A stretch of 35,530 nt of DNA. It comes from Gymnopilus junonius. Taxonomy: Eukaryota; Basidiomycota; Agaricomycetes; Agaricales; Galerinaceae. Of the stretch, positions 20,826 to 30,997 are shown one piece after another. The stretch is from NCBI GenBank assembly GCA_015501075.1, contig JADNYJ010000333.1, forward strand, positions 1-35,530. The letters run 5' to 3'. The position numbers and the translations under genes were made by a program. A model generated the notes under the pieces. That model worked only from the letters and a program-made list of their open reading frames with translations. It made no database searches and had not been told where the DNA came from. Position 1 is the first letter of the stretch. Each line of letters opens with the position of its first letter.

Positions 20826-22169
20826 CTATTTTTTTGAATCCTCAGTGCTGGGATTTGTAACTTTGGCAGCATGTGCTTTTACCTTGGAGGCAGAGGAAGT
20901 TGACTTCGGACACTCATTAGCTCAGTGTCCAAGTGACCCACAGAAAAGGCAGAGGTTGTTGTCGAATTGATGTTTGCATTTTTCCATGGTCAGCTTGCCA
21001 TCCTTGCCAAGCTTGTTGGAGATGGAGTCAGAGGTTTTTGGAGCAGAGAAGTTGCCCAAGTTGTTCTTGCAGTTGGAGGAGGATTGTGAGGACTTGTTGT
21101 TGTTATTAACATGGTTGTTGTTGGAACATTTTTTGGAGGACCTGTCAGAGGTATGATCAGATGTTTTGTCAGAGGACTTTTGCATGTTCTTGTCCTGTCA
21201 GGGCTTCTCACAGATGCATTCCCAATAGTGAGTGTCAATGTCTTGGGTGAGCTCTTGAAGGGCTTCAAGAGTTTGTGGCTTGCCATGGCTAGCTATCACA
21301 TCCTTGATGCATTCCACCAGACCAGAGTGGTAGCAGTGTCAGAGAGCGACACTGTCCCAGCACAAGCAAATAGCCAGGCACTTGAATTTGATGCTGTACT
21401 TGATGATCCTTTGGTTTTCAGGCATCTTCAAGTTTTCAAGGGCAACAGCAGCATCAGAGGTCAGATTGAATGGACCAAATTCAGACTTCAGCATGCCAAT
21501 AAAGGCTTGCCAGTTGTCCATCCATGGTTCAAAAGTTGTTGAGTCCAGGATTGTGGGCTCAAAAAATTCCATTGCAAGGCCACAAAGGTAGGAAAGGGCA
21601 AATGTAACCTTGTCTTCATCGGCAGTGTAGGCATGGTTGTTTTGGAAGTAAAGGTTGCACTGTAAAATAAAACCATTAAGTTTGTGGGTGTTGGAGCCAT
21701 CAAAAGTATTGGGCTTGCATGCTTTGGTTTTGGTGCTCCTTGGAGTATCGCGATGCTTGAGCTCTTTGGTCATGAGCATCAATGCTTCAGCAAGGTTTGG
21801 AGTGGTGTTGTGGTCAGAGTTGCAATCAGAGTGATCATCATGGTCAGAGTTGTGATTGGAGTGATCATTGGAGTGGGGGTCAAAATTGTCACCATCATCA
21901 TCAGGGTTGGGTTCACCACCAGGAGAACCAGGAGGTGGCAATGGGTTGGGTTCACCACCAGGGGAACCAGGAGGTGGCAATGGATTGGGACTGGCTTGTC
22001 TCATTGATGAGGGTCCTGAGGGCAAAGGAGTCAGGGTGCTGAGGTAGGTTAGAGTTTGTGTGTTTGGACAGTCAGGGTAGTTTCTGATATTTTGAATCAC
22101 AATGTTGCAGGATTCATTTTGTCCAGCTATACAGGAGTTGGCAGTAGTATGGGATGTTGAGGTGGCCAT
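20826..22169 (-). pseudogene. Gypsy-1 Gag
   Basis: The capsid/nucleocapsid protein, in one uninterrupted phase of 448 codons from ATG 22169 to TAG 20826. It contains a proline-rich linker made of a 39-base tandem duplication (21904-21942 and 21943-21981, GSPGGEPNPLPPP), a His/Asp/Ser/Asn-rich stretch and the retrotransposon Gag core (PNTFDGS, LNGFILQCNLYF, TFALSYLCG, FEPWMDNWQAF). A Ser/Asn/Lys linker then leads to a CCHC zinc knuckle (CLFCGSLGH, stop, ANEC). Three premature TGAs (21339-21341, about 21197 and 20922-20924) all fit CGA. The last lies inside the knuckle. There are no frameshifts, unlike pol. Confidence 0.9.
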
Positions 22170-22206
22170 AGTCAGGAGTCCAGAAGCAGTATGAGTTTGT
22201 ATATAC

Positions 22207-22692
22207 TGTTAAAGTCATGCTTAAATGGAGCAGAGGGAGAGGCAGGGTGGAGCAGAGGAGGTCCACATCAGAGCTACATTGGAGTATATCAGTGTCAGAG
22301 TTGGTCATAAAGCATAAACATATGTAGACATAGGTTTGAGACTTCAGCTTCAATGTATGTGTTGTGCTCTGTTGTCTGGATGTTGTCTCAAATTTCAGAG
22401 TTGGATCGGACAAGAGAGCAGAGTAGAGAGCATGGATTGATTAATGAACAATATATGAACTGAGGTACATAATAATAGTTCTAAGGTTTTTATACTACAG
22501 AGGAAACTAAGCAGAGACCATACATGTACTAGTGAGCAGGCAAACATGTAAGTTATCCTGTGCTACTCAGAGTCATCTAGCTATGTGTAACTTAAGTGTC
22601 TACATGTTCTGACTTGTAGTAATTTGAGGAGATTATGAAGTCAGAGTTCATATGGTCAGAGATTGGAGTTGGTCAGAGGCATGTATATAACA
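22207..22692 (-). repeat. Gypsy-1 5' LTR
   Basis: 486 bp partner of 12672-13157 with the same TG..CA termini. It drives transcription leftward into gag, whose ATG lies 38 bases inside. A primer binding site complementary to a known tRNA was not recognised in the bases next to it. Confidence 0.95.
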
Positions 22693-22744
22693 TATGATTA
22701 TTAAATAGAACATAAAATCTCTCAAAAAATTAGCTAATAGGAGC

Positions 22745-23478
22745 ATAGTACCTGTGGCAAGTTGAGTTGGCCATGTTCAGGGTCACATACAGTAACAGAT
22801 CTCAGAGAATTGCACTGGATCCTCAGGATTGAAATCTGCCATGACCATGAACATCCTTATATTGAATCCACACTCCATTGTTATGGTCTAGATGACCTCA
22901 AACCCATTTCTTTGCCTATGGACACAAATATCTGTCTTGCATCTGCTCAATCCCCTTCAACAACACTCAAAATTGCCTAAATGCAGAATATTCCCTATCA
23001 TGAAGCTATGGGATCATTGATGTATGCTTCTCTTGGCACTCATCCTGATATCACCTATGCCATACAAACTGTCTCTTGATTTTCTCAGAACCCTGGCAGT
23101 GTGCATTGGGCTGCTGTTAAACATATTTTCCATTATCTCAAAGGCACAAAAGAATTATGGCTCACCTATGGCAGAAAATTGACTGATTATGCAGATGCTG
23201 ATGGAAATATGGCTGAGGATCAACATGCTATATCTGGGTACACATTTATTTTACACAGTGGTGCTGTTTCCTGGTCCACCAAGCAACAGGAAATTATTTC
23301 TCTCTCAACAACTGAGAGTGAGTATGTGGCTGCAACCTATGCTTCCAAAGAAGTGCTCTGGCTCCACTCCCTTATTTCCCAATTGTTCTCTGTTGACCTT
23401 GCTCCCACCACTCTATTTTTGGACAACCAATCCACTATTGCCCTTGCTAAAGACCATCAATATCATGCACAAACCAAG
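22745..23478 (+). pseudogene. Ty1/copia pol fragment, RT C-terminus and RNase H
   Basis: The translation gives VTDLRELHWILRIEI, PISLPMD, MGSLMYASLGTHPDITYA, HWAAVKHIFHYLKGTKELW, SGYTFILHSGAVSWSTKQQE, STTESEYVA and LFLDNQSTIALAKD. These are the RT thumb and RNase H of Ty1/copia Pol. Stops occur at a TAA (about 22978) and a TGA in VS-stop-FSQ, where Arg is usual. The frame is cut at 23478 by the gypsy-2 LTR and does not resume after 30997. The sequence differs from the copia remnant at 9468, so it is a different family or subfamily. No CpG is seen in this block. Confidence 0.88.
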
Positions 23479-23933
23479 TGTTACGTTTCTCTTTTCCTTA
23501 TCTTATCGCATGCCCCACTTTGTTTCGTGTTATCAATTATCAGACGATTTATTATTTATAGTTTCCTTTTGATCATCTTTGCTCGCAAAGATGATCATTC
23601 ACTTTCTTACACGTACGAGGACAATCTTTCCCTTTTGATCATCATCCCCTGTACTGCCCCGATGATGATCACTCCTTTCCGATTCCCCTTGTTTTACCTT
23701 CGTTCCATTATATTATTATTACACACAAATAAGTATATAAACAGTAGCTAGACTACGATGTACTGTAGCTTGTTCTTGAGAATATTATCTCTTGTAACAT
23801 CGAGATGAACTTGAACCACTTAGGCATTCTTCTGTCGAAGACAATACCTAAGTGGACTTCATTGAATGACCTCTATGACTACTACGCCAGACCTTATCTT
23901 ATCAGATCAGGTTCTGTCATCAACGTCGTAACA
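23479..23933 (+). repeat. Gypsy-2 5' LTR
   Basis: 455 bp, from TGTTACG to CGTAACA, matching 30539-30997 along its length with substitutions and small indels. A TATA box (GTATATAAAC) lies at about 23733. A long near-palindrome at 23571-23596 is conserved in both copies. Confidence 0.93.
23571..23596. repeat. Conserved LTR palindrome (5' copy)
   Basis: Twelve-base perfect arms (GATCATCTTTGC and its complement) around TC. GATCATC and GATGATC words recur again about 40-70 bases downstream. It is unchanged in the 3' LTR at 30634-30659 although the flanking sequence has diverged. It may be a protein-binding site in the LTR promoter. Confidence 0.7.
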
Positions 23934-24251
23934 AAAGAACAAGCTACTACCTCATTCAACGCTTCTGCCTAGCAAGCGTTATCCGCCAACATTACGGCTC
24001 GAAGAAGAGGACGATTCGCCGCTAGCTTTAGTGACGAAGAATTCTCTGACCCGAACACCGACCGAACCTCTGACGCAGGCGCGTCCGACAACTTTGAAAC
24101 ACCACCTGAAGGAGACGAACCTCCTCTAACCAGATCGACTTTCCTTGGATCTACCATCCAAGAACCCAGAATACTAAGACCTGACTTTGAATCTTTGTTA
24201 GATACCCTACTCAGATCTCAACCGGTCTTTTACCCAACAAACGAACCCGAA

Positions 24252-25277
24252 ATGCCCAGAGAATCCTCTGACGCTCCCCCTGCCGCCCCCACCTCTCCCA
24301 CTGGAAAAGGAATAGGAATCATTCCTACCCCCTTCTCTGGAGACTGTTCCAAGGTCAAAACCTTCATTCAAGACTTGGGTGATTATTTCGAATTAAATGG
24401 CGACATTTACAATACCGACGCCAAGAAAATTGTATTTACCCTTGGACTTCTCAAAGGAGGAGAAGTGGAAGCCTGGAAGAAGGCTTTTAGAGAAGACCAC
24501 ACCACAGAGGTCAAAGACGCCGCAGGCGTACCAACCGGAGCTATCACCAAGAACTATGGCCCTGCCTTAGAATTTGAAAAGGCATTCAATGAAGCCTTTA
24601 AACCGACCGAGACGAAGGACCAAGTGTTCTTCGAACTCCGAAACCTGAAGCAAGGAAAAGCTTCAGCCGCAGAATTGAACACCAAGTTCAACGAACTTGT
24701 GAAAACCGCCAAGATTCCCACTACTGGGAATGAGAGCATCTTAATCGACTACTACATGAACGCCTTGAACAACTGGCTTCAAGAAAAGATTATGGGACTT
24801 GACATCCTCCCAACCACACTCGCTGCCTGGCAGCAAAAGGCAGTTGAGTATGACACCCATCGAACGAATTTAGCACGCCTTTTGGGCAAGACCACCACCA
24901 CCCAAGCACTGAACGAACAAAAGACTTGGTGGGCTAACATAGCCAGAGGAAACCCCGCCCCGCACTACCATGCGGCGCCCCGAACGAACCACCAAGACCC
25001 GAACGCCATGGACATTGACAAAATCGACGTCAACGCCATGACCCAGGAAGAACGAAGTGAGCTCATGAGAAAGGGGCTCTGCTTCCGATGCAGGAAGCCC
25101 GGGCATGTCTCAAGAGACTGCCCTGAGAAGGGCAAGAACAGGAGGAACCCTCCATCAAAGAAGAACCCCCTCAAGGGAAGAGCGCTCCATGCACACATAA
25201 GGTCCCTCATGCAGGACCTGACCGAAGAAGAACATGAAGAAGTGTACGAAATGGGAGACCAAGAGGGTTTTCAATAA
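24252..25277 (+). CDS. Gypsy-2 Gag
   Basis: An intact reading frame of 341 codons from the ATG at 24252 to TAA. The frame is open upstream to a TAG at 23970, and the sequence there (acidic, Ser/Thr/Pro-rich) still looks coding, so the native start may lie earlier. The retrotransposon Gag core is clear: PTPFSGDCSKVKTFIQDL, KIVFTLGLLKGGEVEAWKK, FEKAFNEAFKP and YYMNALNNWLQEKIM. A single CCHC zinc knuckle follows (CFRCRKPGHVSRDC, 25080-25121) in a basic context, then a short acidic tail. Pol is in another phase, so Gag-Pol would need frameshifting or a separate start. It is one of the few intact proteins in the window. Confidence 0.92.
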   Translation: MPRESSDAPPAAPTSPTGKGIGIIPTPFSGDCSKVKTFIQDLGDYFELNGDIYNTDAKKIVFTLGLLKGGEVEAWKKAFREDHTTEVKDAAGVPTGAITKNYGPALEFEKAFNEAFKPTETKDQVFFELRNLKQGKASAAELNTKFNELVKTAKIPTTGNESILIDYYMNALNNWLQEKIMGLDILPTTLAAWQQKAVEYDTHRTNLARLLGKTTTTQALNEQKTWWANIARGNPAPHYHAAPRTNHQDPNAMDIDKIDVNAMTQEERSELMRKGLCFRCRKPGHVSRDCPEKGKNRRNPPSKKNPLKGRALHAHIRSLMQDLTEEEHEEVYEMGDQEGFQ

Positions 25278-25342
25278 GGAGATGCATGAGACCAACATAT
25301 GCAACTCCTTCTCTAGATATTTATTCTGTAGTCTCGGCTTGA

Positions 25343-28300
25343 ATTGAAAATAAATCGCTCCAGTTGCCCTTTTCATTCGAGACCGAGAACAGAATGAAAA
25401 TCGTTGGATCTGCTCTAGGAGACACTGGAGCAAAAGGGAAGTTCATCGACCAGAACTTCACGAAGAAACACAACCTGGTAACAAAGGCATTGGAAAAGGA
25501 AATCCAAGTTTACAATGTAGATGGAACCCCGAACAAAAAGGGAACCATCAAGCGCTACATTGATCTAAAACTCGACATCGATGGACAACCCTGAACGGAA
25601 CAATTACTGGTCACCGGCCTCGGAAAACAAAAGATCATTCTTGGTTTTCCCTGGTTCGAAGAAAATAACCCAGACATCAACTGGAAAAATGGACACGTTA
25701 AACTCAATAGGGAGATTACTACTACTTCCCAAGTAGAAGAAGTACCCGATGAGGAAATCCAACAGGTCAATCAACTGGATGACTCATCAGATTTAATCAT
25801 TTCCTTTCTAGGTAACGACCCCCTCCCGGAAACGAAGGAGATCTGGAATATCCCTGAGGACGACAATGAAATCTGGATCAACGCGAAACTAACTTCCTTG
25901 CAAATCTTCGCTCAGAAACACGATGTGAAGAAGGAAGAGAAACCGCTCAAGGAAATGATCCCACCGGAATACCATGAATACTTGGACATCTTCGATAAGG
26001 ACACCGCCAACCAATTCCCTGAGTCTCGATCTTGGGATCATAAGATCGAACTCAAAGAAGGTTTTCAACCCAAGGTTTTCAAGACGTATCCCCTGACGCC
26101 CTCGGAGGATACTGAATTGGACAAATTCCTGGAGGAAAACCTAAAGAAAGGATATATTCGACCATCGAAATCACCCATGGCTTCCCCCTTCTTTTTCGTA
26201 TCTAAAAAGGATGGGAAGCTTCGACCCTGTCAAGATTACCGGTACCTAAATGAATGGACAGTCAAGAACGCCTACCCCCTTCCTCTGATCCCCGAACTCA
26301 TGGATAAACTCAAAGGAGCCAAGTATTTCACTAAACTTGATGTCCGATGGGGTTACAACAACATTCGGATCAAGGATGGTGACCAATGGAAAGCGGCATT
26401 CAAAACGAACAAGGGACTATTCGAACCAACGGTCATGTTCTTCGGAATGTGTAATTCCCCGGCGACCTTCCAGTCAATGATGGACTCGATGTTTAAAGAC
26501 GTCGTCCACCAAGGATTTGTTATCATCTACATGGATGACATTCTTATCTTCACAAAGATAAGAAGAAACTGGAACAGATAACGAAGGAAGTACTTCAAAT
26601 ACTCCAGGACAACGACTTGTATTTGAACCGGAAAAATGCGCATTTGCCCAGACAAAAATCGATTATCTTGGAATGATTATCCAAGAAGGAAAGATCTCGA
26701 TGGACCCTTCGAAACTCAGTGGCATAGCTGACTGGCCGGAACCGAAGAACGTGAAACAGGTCCGATCCTTCTTAGGATTCGGAACTTTTACAGAAGATTT
26801 ATTCGAAAATATTCGGAAATAGCTCGCGTGCTTAACGAGCTGTTAAAAAAGGACTGCAGCTTCGAATGGAATGAAGATGCCAAGAAATCATTCGAACTGC
26901 TGAAACAGAAATTCACAGAAGAACCCGTCTTGACCATGCCAGACACTGCGAAACAATTTCAGATTGAATGTGATGCATCAAAATATGCATCTGGAGCAGT
27001 TTTGACACAACTCAACAGTAACGGAGATCGACACCCGGTGGCATTTATCTCGAAGACATTCTCTCCCACTGAGAGAAACTACAAGATTTATGACAGAGAA
27101 CTATTGGCGATGATCCGATCCCTCAAGGAATGGCGACACTACATTCAAGGATCGACATTTACAACGATCATCTATTCAGATCACAAGAATTTGACGTACT
27201 TCAGAAGTACTCAAAAACTGAACAGACGCCAAGCAAGATGGTCACTATTCCTTTCGGAATATGACATCCATAGGTCCACCTCCCCGGAAGCAAAATGGTA
27301 CAATCGGACGCCCTCTCGCGAAGACCGGACATGATCCCCGATGAGGATCATGACAACGAAGACAAGATTCTCCTTCCGAGAGTCTATTTATAAATTTGAT
27401 TGACGCTGATCTCCAAATGGAAATCGCCCAATCTAGGAAACAGGACAAAGACGTAGTGGACGCATTAAAACTTCTCACTCAAGAAGGACCTCGAAGTCTT
27501 GCAAAAGACTTAGATGACTGGGAAAATGCAGATGGAAGGCATCGGAATTGATCTTTTACAAGAAAAAGAACTATATTCCCGATGACCAGGAACTACGCAG
27601 GAAAATCGTCGGATGTACCATGACTCGGTCACCGCAGGACACCCCGGAGAACTGGAAACGTACAACGCTGTACGACAACTGTACTGGTGGCCCGGAATGC
27701 GAACGTTCGTCAAAAATTATGTCAAAGGATGCGGACAATGCCAGCAATTCAAGATCAACCGAAACCCGGCGAATCCCTCCTTACACCCGATCGAAGGAGC
27801 CAAATCCATGAGACCATTCGCACAATGCTCCATGGATATGATCACGGACCTCCCTAGCATTGACGGATATGACTCCTTATTGATCGTGGTAGATCACGGA
27901 CTTACAAAGGGGGTAATTATCATGCCTTGCTCGAAAACTCTTTCGCAAGAAGGAGCGGCATTACTCCTACAGGATATTCAAGCGATTTGGCCTACCGGAC
28001 AGTATCATTTCCGATAGAGGACCCCAATTCGCTGCTAGAACCTTCCAAGAACTGCTCAAACTTCTTGGAATCAAGTCGAAACTGTCAACGGCGTATCATC
28101 CTCAGTCAGATGGTACCACGGAACGATTCAATCAGGAAATAGAAGCGTATCTCGCTATCTATTGCTCCTCGAACCCGACCACCTGGAAACAACACGTTGG
28201 CACCCTGGAATTCGTCCATAACGATCGAAGACACTGACAGGCAGACCCCATTCGAACTCATGTTTGGACTAATCCTGTCGCATTCCCACCACGTTTGAAA

Positions 28301-28855
28301 ACACGAAGTTTCCCTCTGTAGAGAAACTAAAAAACCTCATCTCGGACAGAAAGAAGCTCTCGCGTGCAGAACTGGCTAGAGCAAGAATGGCTGATCGACG
28401 AAAGTCCAACTTTACATTCAAAGAAGGACAAAAGGTATGGCTACTCCAGGAACCTGAAGACACGGTACAATAAGAAACTGGCACTGAGAAGAGAAGGACC
28501 ATTCAAAATCAAACGTGTCCTAGGACCTCTCACGTATCAGCTACAATTGCCAAAGACATGGAAAATTCACGACATCTTCCATGCAATGTTGCTGATGCCC
28601 TACACGGAAACACTAGTTCATGGCCGGAACTTCACACAACCACCCCCTGAAACGATTGATGGAGAATCTGAATATGAAATTGAAATGATTCTTAACCATC
28701 GAAAGTACAGAAATGGACGATATCAATACTACGTCAAGTGGGCCAGTTATCCGATAACCGAAGCTTCATGGGAACCCAGATCAAATCCTGCCAATGCACC
28801 GGAAAAGCTTGAAGAATACCAACGTCTTCACTCGCTTCCACCATACCAACCATGA
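25343..28855 (+). pseudogene. Gypsy-2 Pol: protease, RT, RNase H, integrase, chromodomain
   Basis: Domains run in order. The protease has GDTGAKGKFID (about 25420) and is interrupted by TGA 25592-25594. RT has KKDGKLRPCQDYRYLN, LDVRWGYN and the intact catalytic IIYMDDILIF (about 26530). RNase H has ECDASKYASGAVL, YDRELLAMIRSLKEWRHY and YSDHKNLTYF. Integrase has an HHCC finger (YHDSVTAGHPG, CGQCQQF), then SMDMITDLP, SDRGPQF and [10 protein letters not shown], so D, D and E are all visible. A GPF-type module (GPFKIKRVLGPLTYQLQLP) and a C-terminal chromodomain (EYEIEMILNHR, YYVKWASY, ASWEP) end it at TGA 28853-28855. Single-base losses near 26556, 26625 and 26783 follow YMDD and together restore the frame. 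Further shifts and stops affect integrase (28018, 28236). The protein is non-functional as it stands. Confidence 0.9.
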
Positions 28856-29241
28856 ACTCAAACGCTGCATCCCCTTCTTATTACAACAACACGTTCATGG
28901 CCGACCTCTTTACTGTAAACCCGAACACTGCGCCTCTCTCTCACCAGAATGATATGTTTACCGTCGACACCCTTACCTTCCCAAAACCACCACCCACACC
29001 TGAACAGATGAAGATCACCTATTGGGAATGGAAGTTCGCACAAGAACCTCCCGCACTGATACCCAATAATATAACCTGGAAAAGCGAGCAAGAATGGAAG
29101 GTCATCGTGACCACCAGAATGATTGATCGAGAAAATGACAGATGGGAAGCTGAAACAATCACCCCTGCTAAGGAGAAAGCCTCAAGGCGCCTGATCCAGA
29201 AACTGTGGACGGTCCTTGAAGAGTACTTGGAATACCTATAA
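28852..29241 (+). CDS. Gypsy-2 ORF3, unknown 129-residue protein
   Basis: An intact ORF whose ATG overlaps the pol stop (ATGA), a layout that suggests coupled translation by reinitiation, or a separate transcript. The N-terminal 40 residues are Ser/Asn/Thr-rich. The C-terminal part is a Trp- and charge-rich helix-like segment (YWEWKFAQEPP, WKSEQEWKVIV, DRENDRWEAETI, LIQKLWTVLEEYLEYL). I recognise no domain, no signal peptide and no membrane segment, so it does not look like a retroviral Env. That the frame is open in an element whose pol is broken suggests either chance or selection. Confidence 0.6.
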   Translation: MNSNAASPSYYNNTFMADLFTVNPNTAPLSHQNDMFTVDTLTFPKPPPTPEQMKITYWEWKFAQEPPALIPNNITWKSEQEWKVIVTTRMIDRENDRWEAETITPAKEKASRRLIQKLWTVLEEYLEYL

Positions 29242-29296
29242 GAAGGTGAACCAGCCTATCCAGTACTCCTCAGTCCTTCTATCATTGACTACTACA

Positions 29297-30505
29297 ATGC
29301 CTCATCTTTCTTCTCGAACCCGCGCTGCTGCCTCTGCCCCCAACTCGTCTCCCTCAGCAATATGCACTCGCTTGGCCCAAGCAAATGCACCCTCGCTCGA
29401 ACTGACCCCCGCCCCCTCATCCTCTCATACTAGAATCGAAGTCCGTCTTTCTCAGATGGACTCCTCCTCCGACTTGCCCAACCCGAACGACGCTCCTTAT
29501 ACCACGTATCCCCCTCGTATCCCCATGGTACATGCTCCTGTTCGATCTGTTGAGGACTTCCTCAACTTACTTGACTTCGTCGACTTCCAGCAACTAATGC
29601 ATAAGGAACTGGAACAGTTCCTTAGTCACCCCTGCCGATACTCCACCACCCTCGAAGTCCTTCAGTCAGACCCCTTCCTTAGGGATACACTCTGACAATT
29701 CAAGCATGAAACTGACCGAACCGCGCGCCACTGTGAAGTAGTGAAGGCATCTCGAACGAAGTCACTGCAACTGTTCGAGACCCTCATGCGCTTCCGACTC
29801 GAAAGAGTCATCAACCCCCTCCTCGTCAGTAGCAGACGATGAGGAGAATGCCCTCCTACCGCCACATCTGCTATCAGGTCCGAAGAGGAACCCTTCCTTC
29901 CTCCTTCCTCTTATGACATCGCCCTGCAGACCCACTCGCCCATTCCTCCTCGCGACAAACGATTCTTCAACACCGTCTCCGTCGATGACCACTCCCCAGG
30001 ACCCCTTCCGGCATGCTCCCGTGCACCACCCCCAACCACGCTGCCCGTCACCACTTCCTGAAGACACCCACTCGCTACCATGCAGATGACCTCTGCCTAG
30101 AACGCCACCCGTAATGACCCTCCTGCCTATGCCTTACCTCCTCCGATACCACCCCGACCCCAGACTCCCTTCCGACCTGCTCGTACCCCGACGAACCCCC
30201 GACCAAGTCCTTGATGACACTGCTTCATTTGCAACAGCGCGAATCACTGGCAGGCTGACTGCCGCAGCTACCGCTGCCGTCACTGCCGTCAGTATCGACC
30301 AGGCCACAACTCGATCGATTGTAGTCGACGACCGATCCGACGAAGTGACGGGGAATTCGTAGGCGTAGCCTACGAATTCACAGAAGAACAGTTGATGAAC
30401 GTCGATGACATCGACAACTCACCAAATGACTGGTATGATGCAGCGCACAACTCCTGGCAGGGAGAGGAGGCAGAAAACAACATGACCGGTGAGCCCCATT
30501 ATTGA
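29297..30505 (+). pseudogene. Gypsy-2 ORF4, Gag-like protein with two CCHC zinc knuckles
   Basis: One phase of 403 codons from ATG 29297 to TGA 30503-30505, without any frameshift. It is broken by TGA 29693, TGA 29840, TGA 30059, TAG 30098 and a double TGA at 30212-30217. All fit C-to-T changes (five CGA, one CAG). The N-terminus is Ala/Ser/Pro-rich, followed by an alpha-helical part (SVEDFLNLLDFVDFQQLMHK, then a charged helix around 29760) and a proline-rich linker. Two zinc knuckles follow at 30221-30322: CFICNSANHWQADC (CX2CX4HX4C) and CRHCRQYRPGHNSIDC (CX2CX6HX4C). An acidic tail (EEQLMNVDDIDNSPND) ends the protein. It occupies the env position but looks like a nucleic-acid-binding, nucleocapsid-type protein. 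The family is unknown to me. Confidence 0.72.
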
Positions 30506-30524
30506 AGCCAGGGGCTTCAATTCT

Positions 30525-30538
30525 TAGTAGGGGGGTAA
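30525..30538 (+). other. Gypsy-2 polypurine tract
   Basis: TAGTAGGGGGGTAA directly precedes the 3' LTR and is the expected primer for plus-strand DNA synthesis. Confidence 0.7.
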
Positions 30539-30997
30539 TGTTACGATTCTCTTTTCTCTCTTATCTTATCGCACACCCCATTTCCTTTCTCGTTATCATT
30601 TATCGGACGATTTATTATTTATAGTTTCCTTTTGATCATCTTTGCTCGCAAAGATGATCATTCACTTTCTTACGCGTATGCGGACAATCTTTCCCTTTTG
30701 ATCATCATCCCCTGCATTGCCCCGATGATGATCACTCCTTTCCAATTCCCCTTGTTTCATTCTTGTTTCGTATACATTATTATCACACCCAAATAGTATA
30801 TAAACTGTAGCAAGACTACCATGTACTTTAGCTTGTTCTTGAGAATATACACTCTTGTAACAACCAGAGCGAACTTGAACCACTAAGGCATTCTTCTGTC
30901 GAAGACAATACCTTAGCGGACTTCATCGAACGACCTCTATGACTACTACGCCAGACCTTATCTTATCAGATTAGGTTCTGTCGTCAACGTTGTAACA
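30539..30997 (+). repeat. Gypsy-2 3' LTR
   Basis: 459 bp, from TGTTACG to TGTAACA, with a TATA box near 30795. It aligns with 23479-23933 through several 1-5 base indels as well as substitutions, so the two LTRs have diverged noticeably. Confidence 0.93.
30634..30659. repeat. Conserved LTR palindrome (3' copy)
   Basis: Identical to 23571-23596: perfect 12-base arms around TC, with GATCATC/GATGATC words again downstream. Confidence 0.7.

Larger units (their letters stand above)
12667..22697 (-). mobile_element. Gypsy-1: complete Ty3/gypsy chromovirus with target duplication
   Basis: A full retrotransposon on the minus strand. It is bounded by TATGA at 12667-12671 and TATGA at 22693-22697, the 5 bp target duplication. 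Inside lie 486 bp LTRs at both ends, then in minus order gag (22169-20826), protease (20766-20341), a nested insertion (about 20345-17690), RT, RNase H and integrase (17683 to about 14880) and a C-terminal chromodomain (about 14580-14370). A plus-strand gene occupies 13268-14259. All proteins are broken by stops and small indels, so it cannot move on its own. Confidence 0.93.
23479..30997 (+). mobile_element. Gypsy-2: Ty3/gypsy chromovirus with two extra ORFs
   Basis: A plus-strand element about 7.5 kb long: 5' LTR 23479-23933, gag 24252-25277, pol 25343-28855, ORF3 28852-29241, ORF4 29297-30505, a polypurine tract and 3' LTR 30539-30997. It is rich in CpG, unlike the sequence on its left, so it is probably younger than gypsy-1. 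The five bases outside the LTRs (CCAAG left, CTCAC right) do not match, so the right flank has been rearranged or the element is a recombinant. Confidence 0.92.

Noticed and set aside
21111..22042. Plus-strand ORFs opposite gypsy-1 gag
   Set aside because: Gag on the minus strand gives clear capsid and knuckle motifs in one phase. The plus frames are shadows.
28852..29241. Retroviral-type envelope gene in gypsy-2
   Set aside because: The position fits, but there is no signal peptide, membrane span or cleavage-like site. The protein is soluble-looking.
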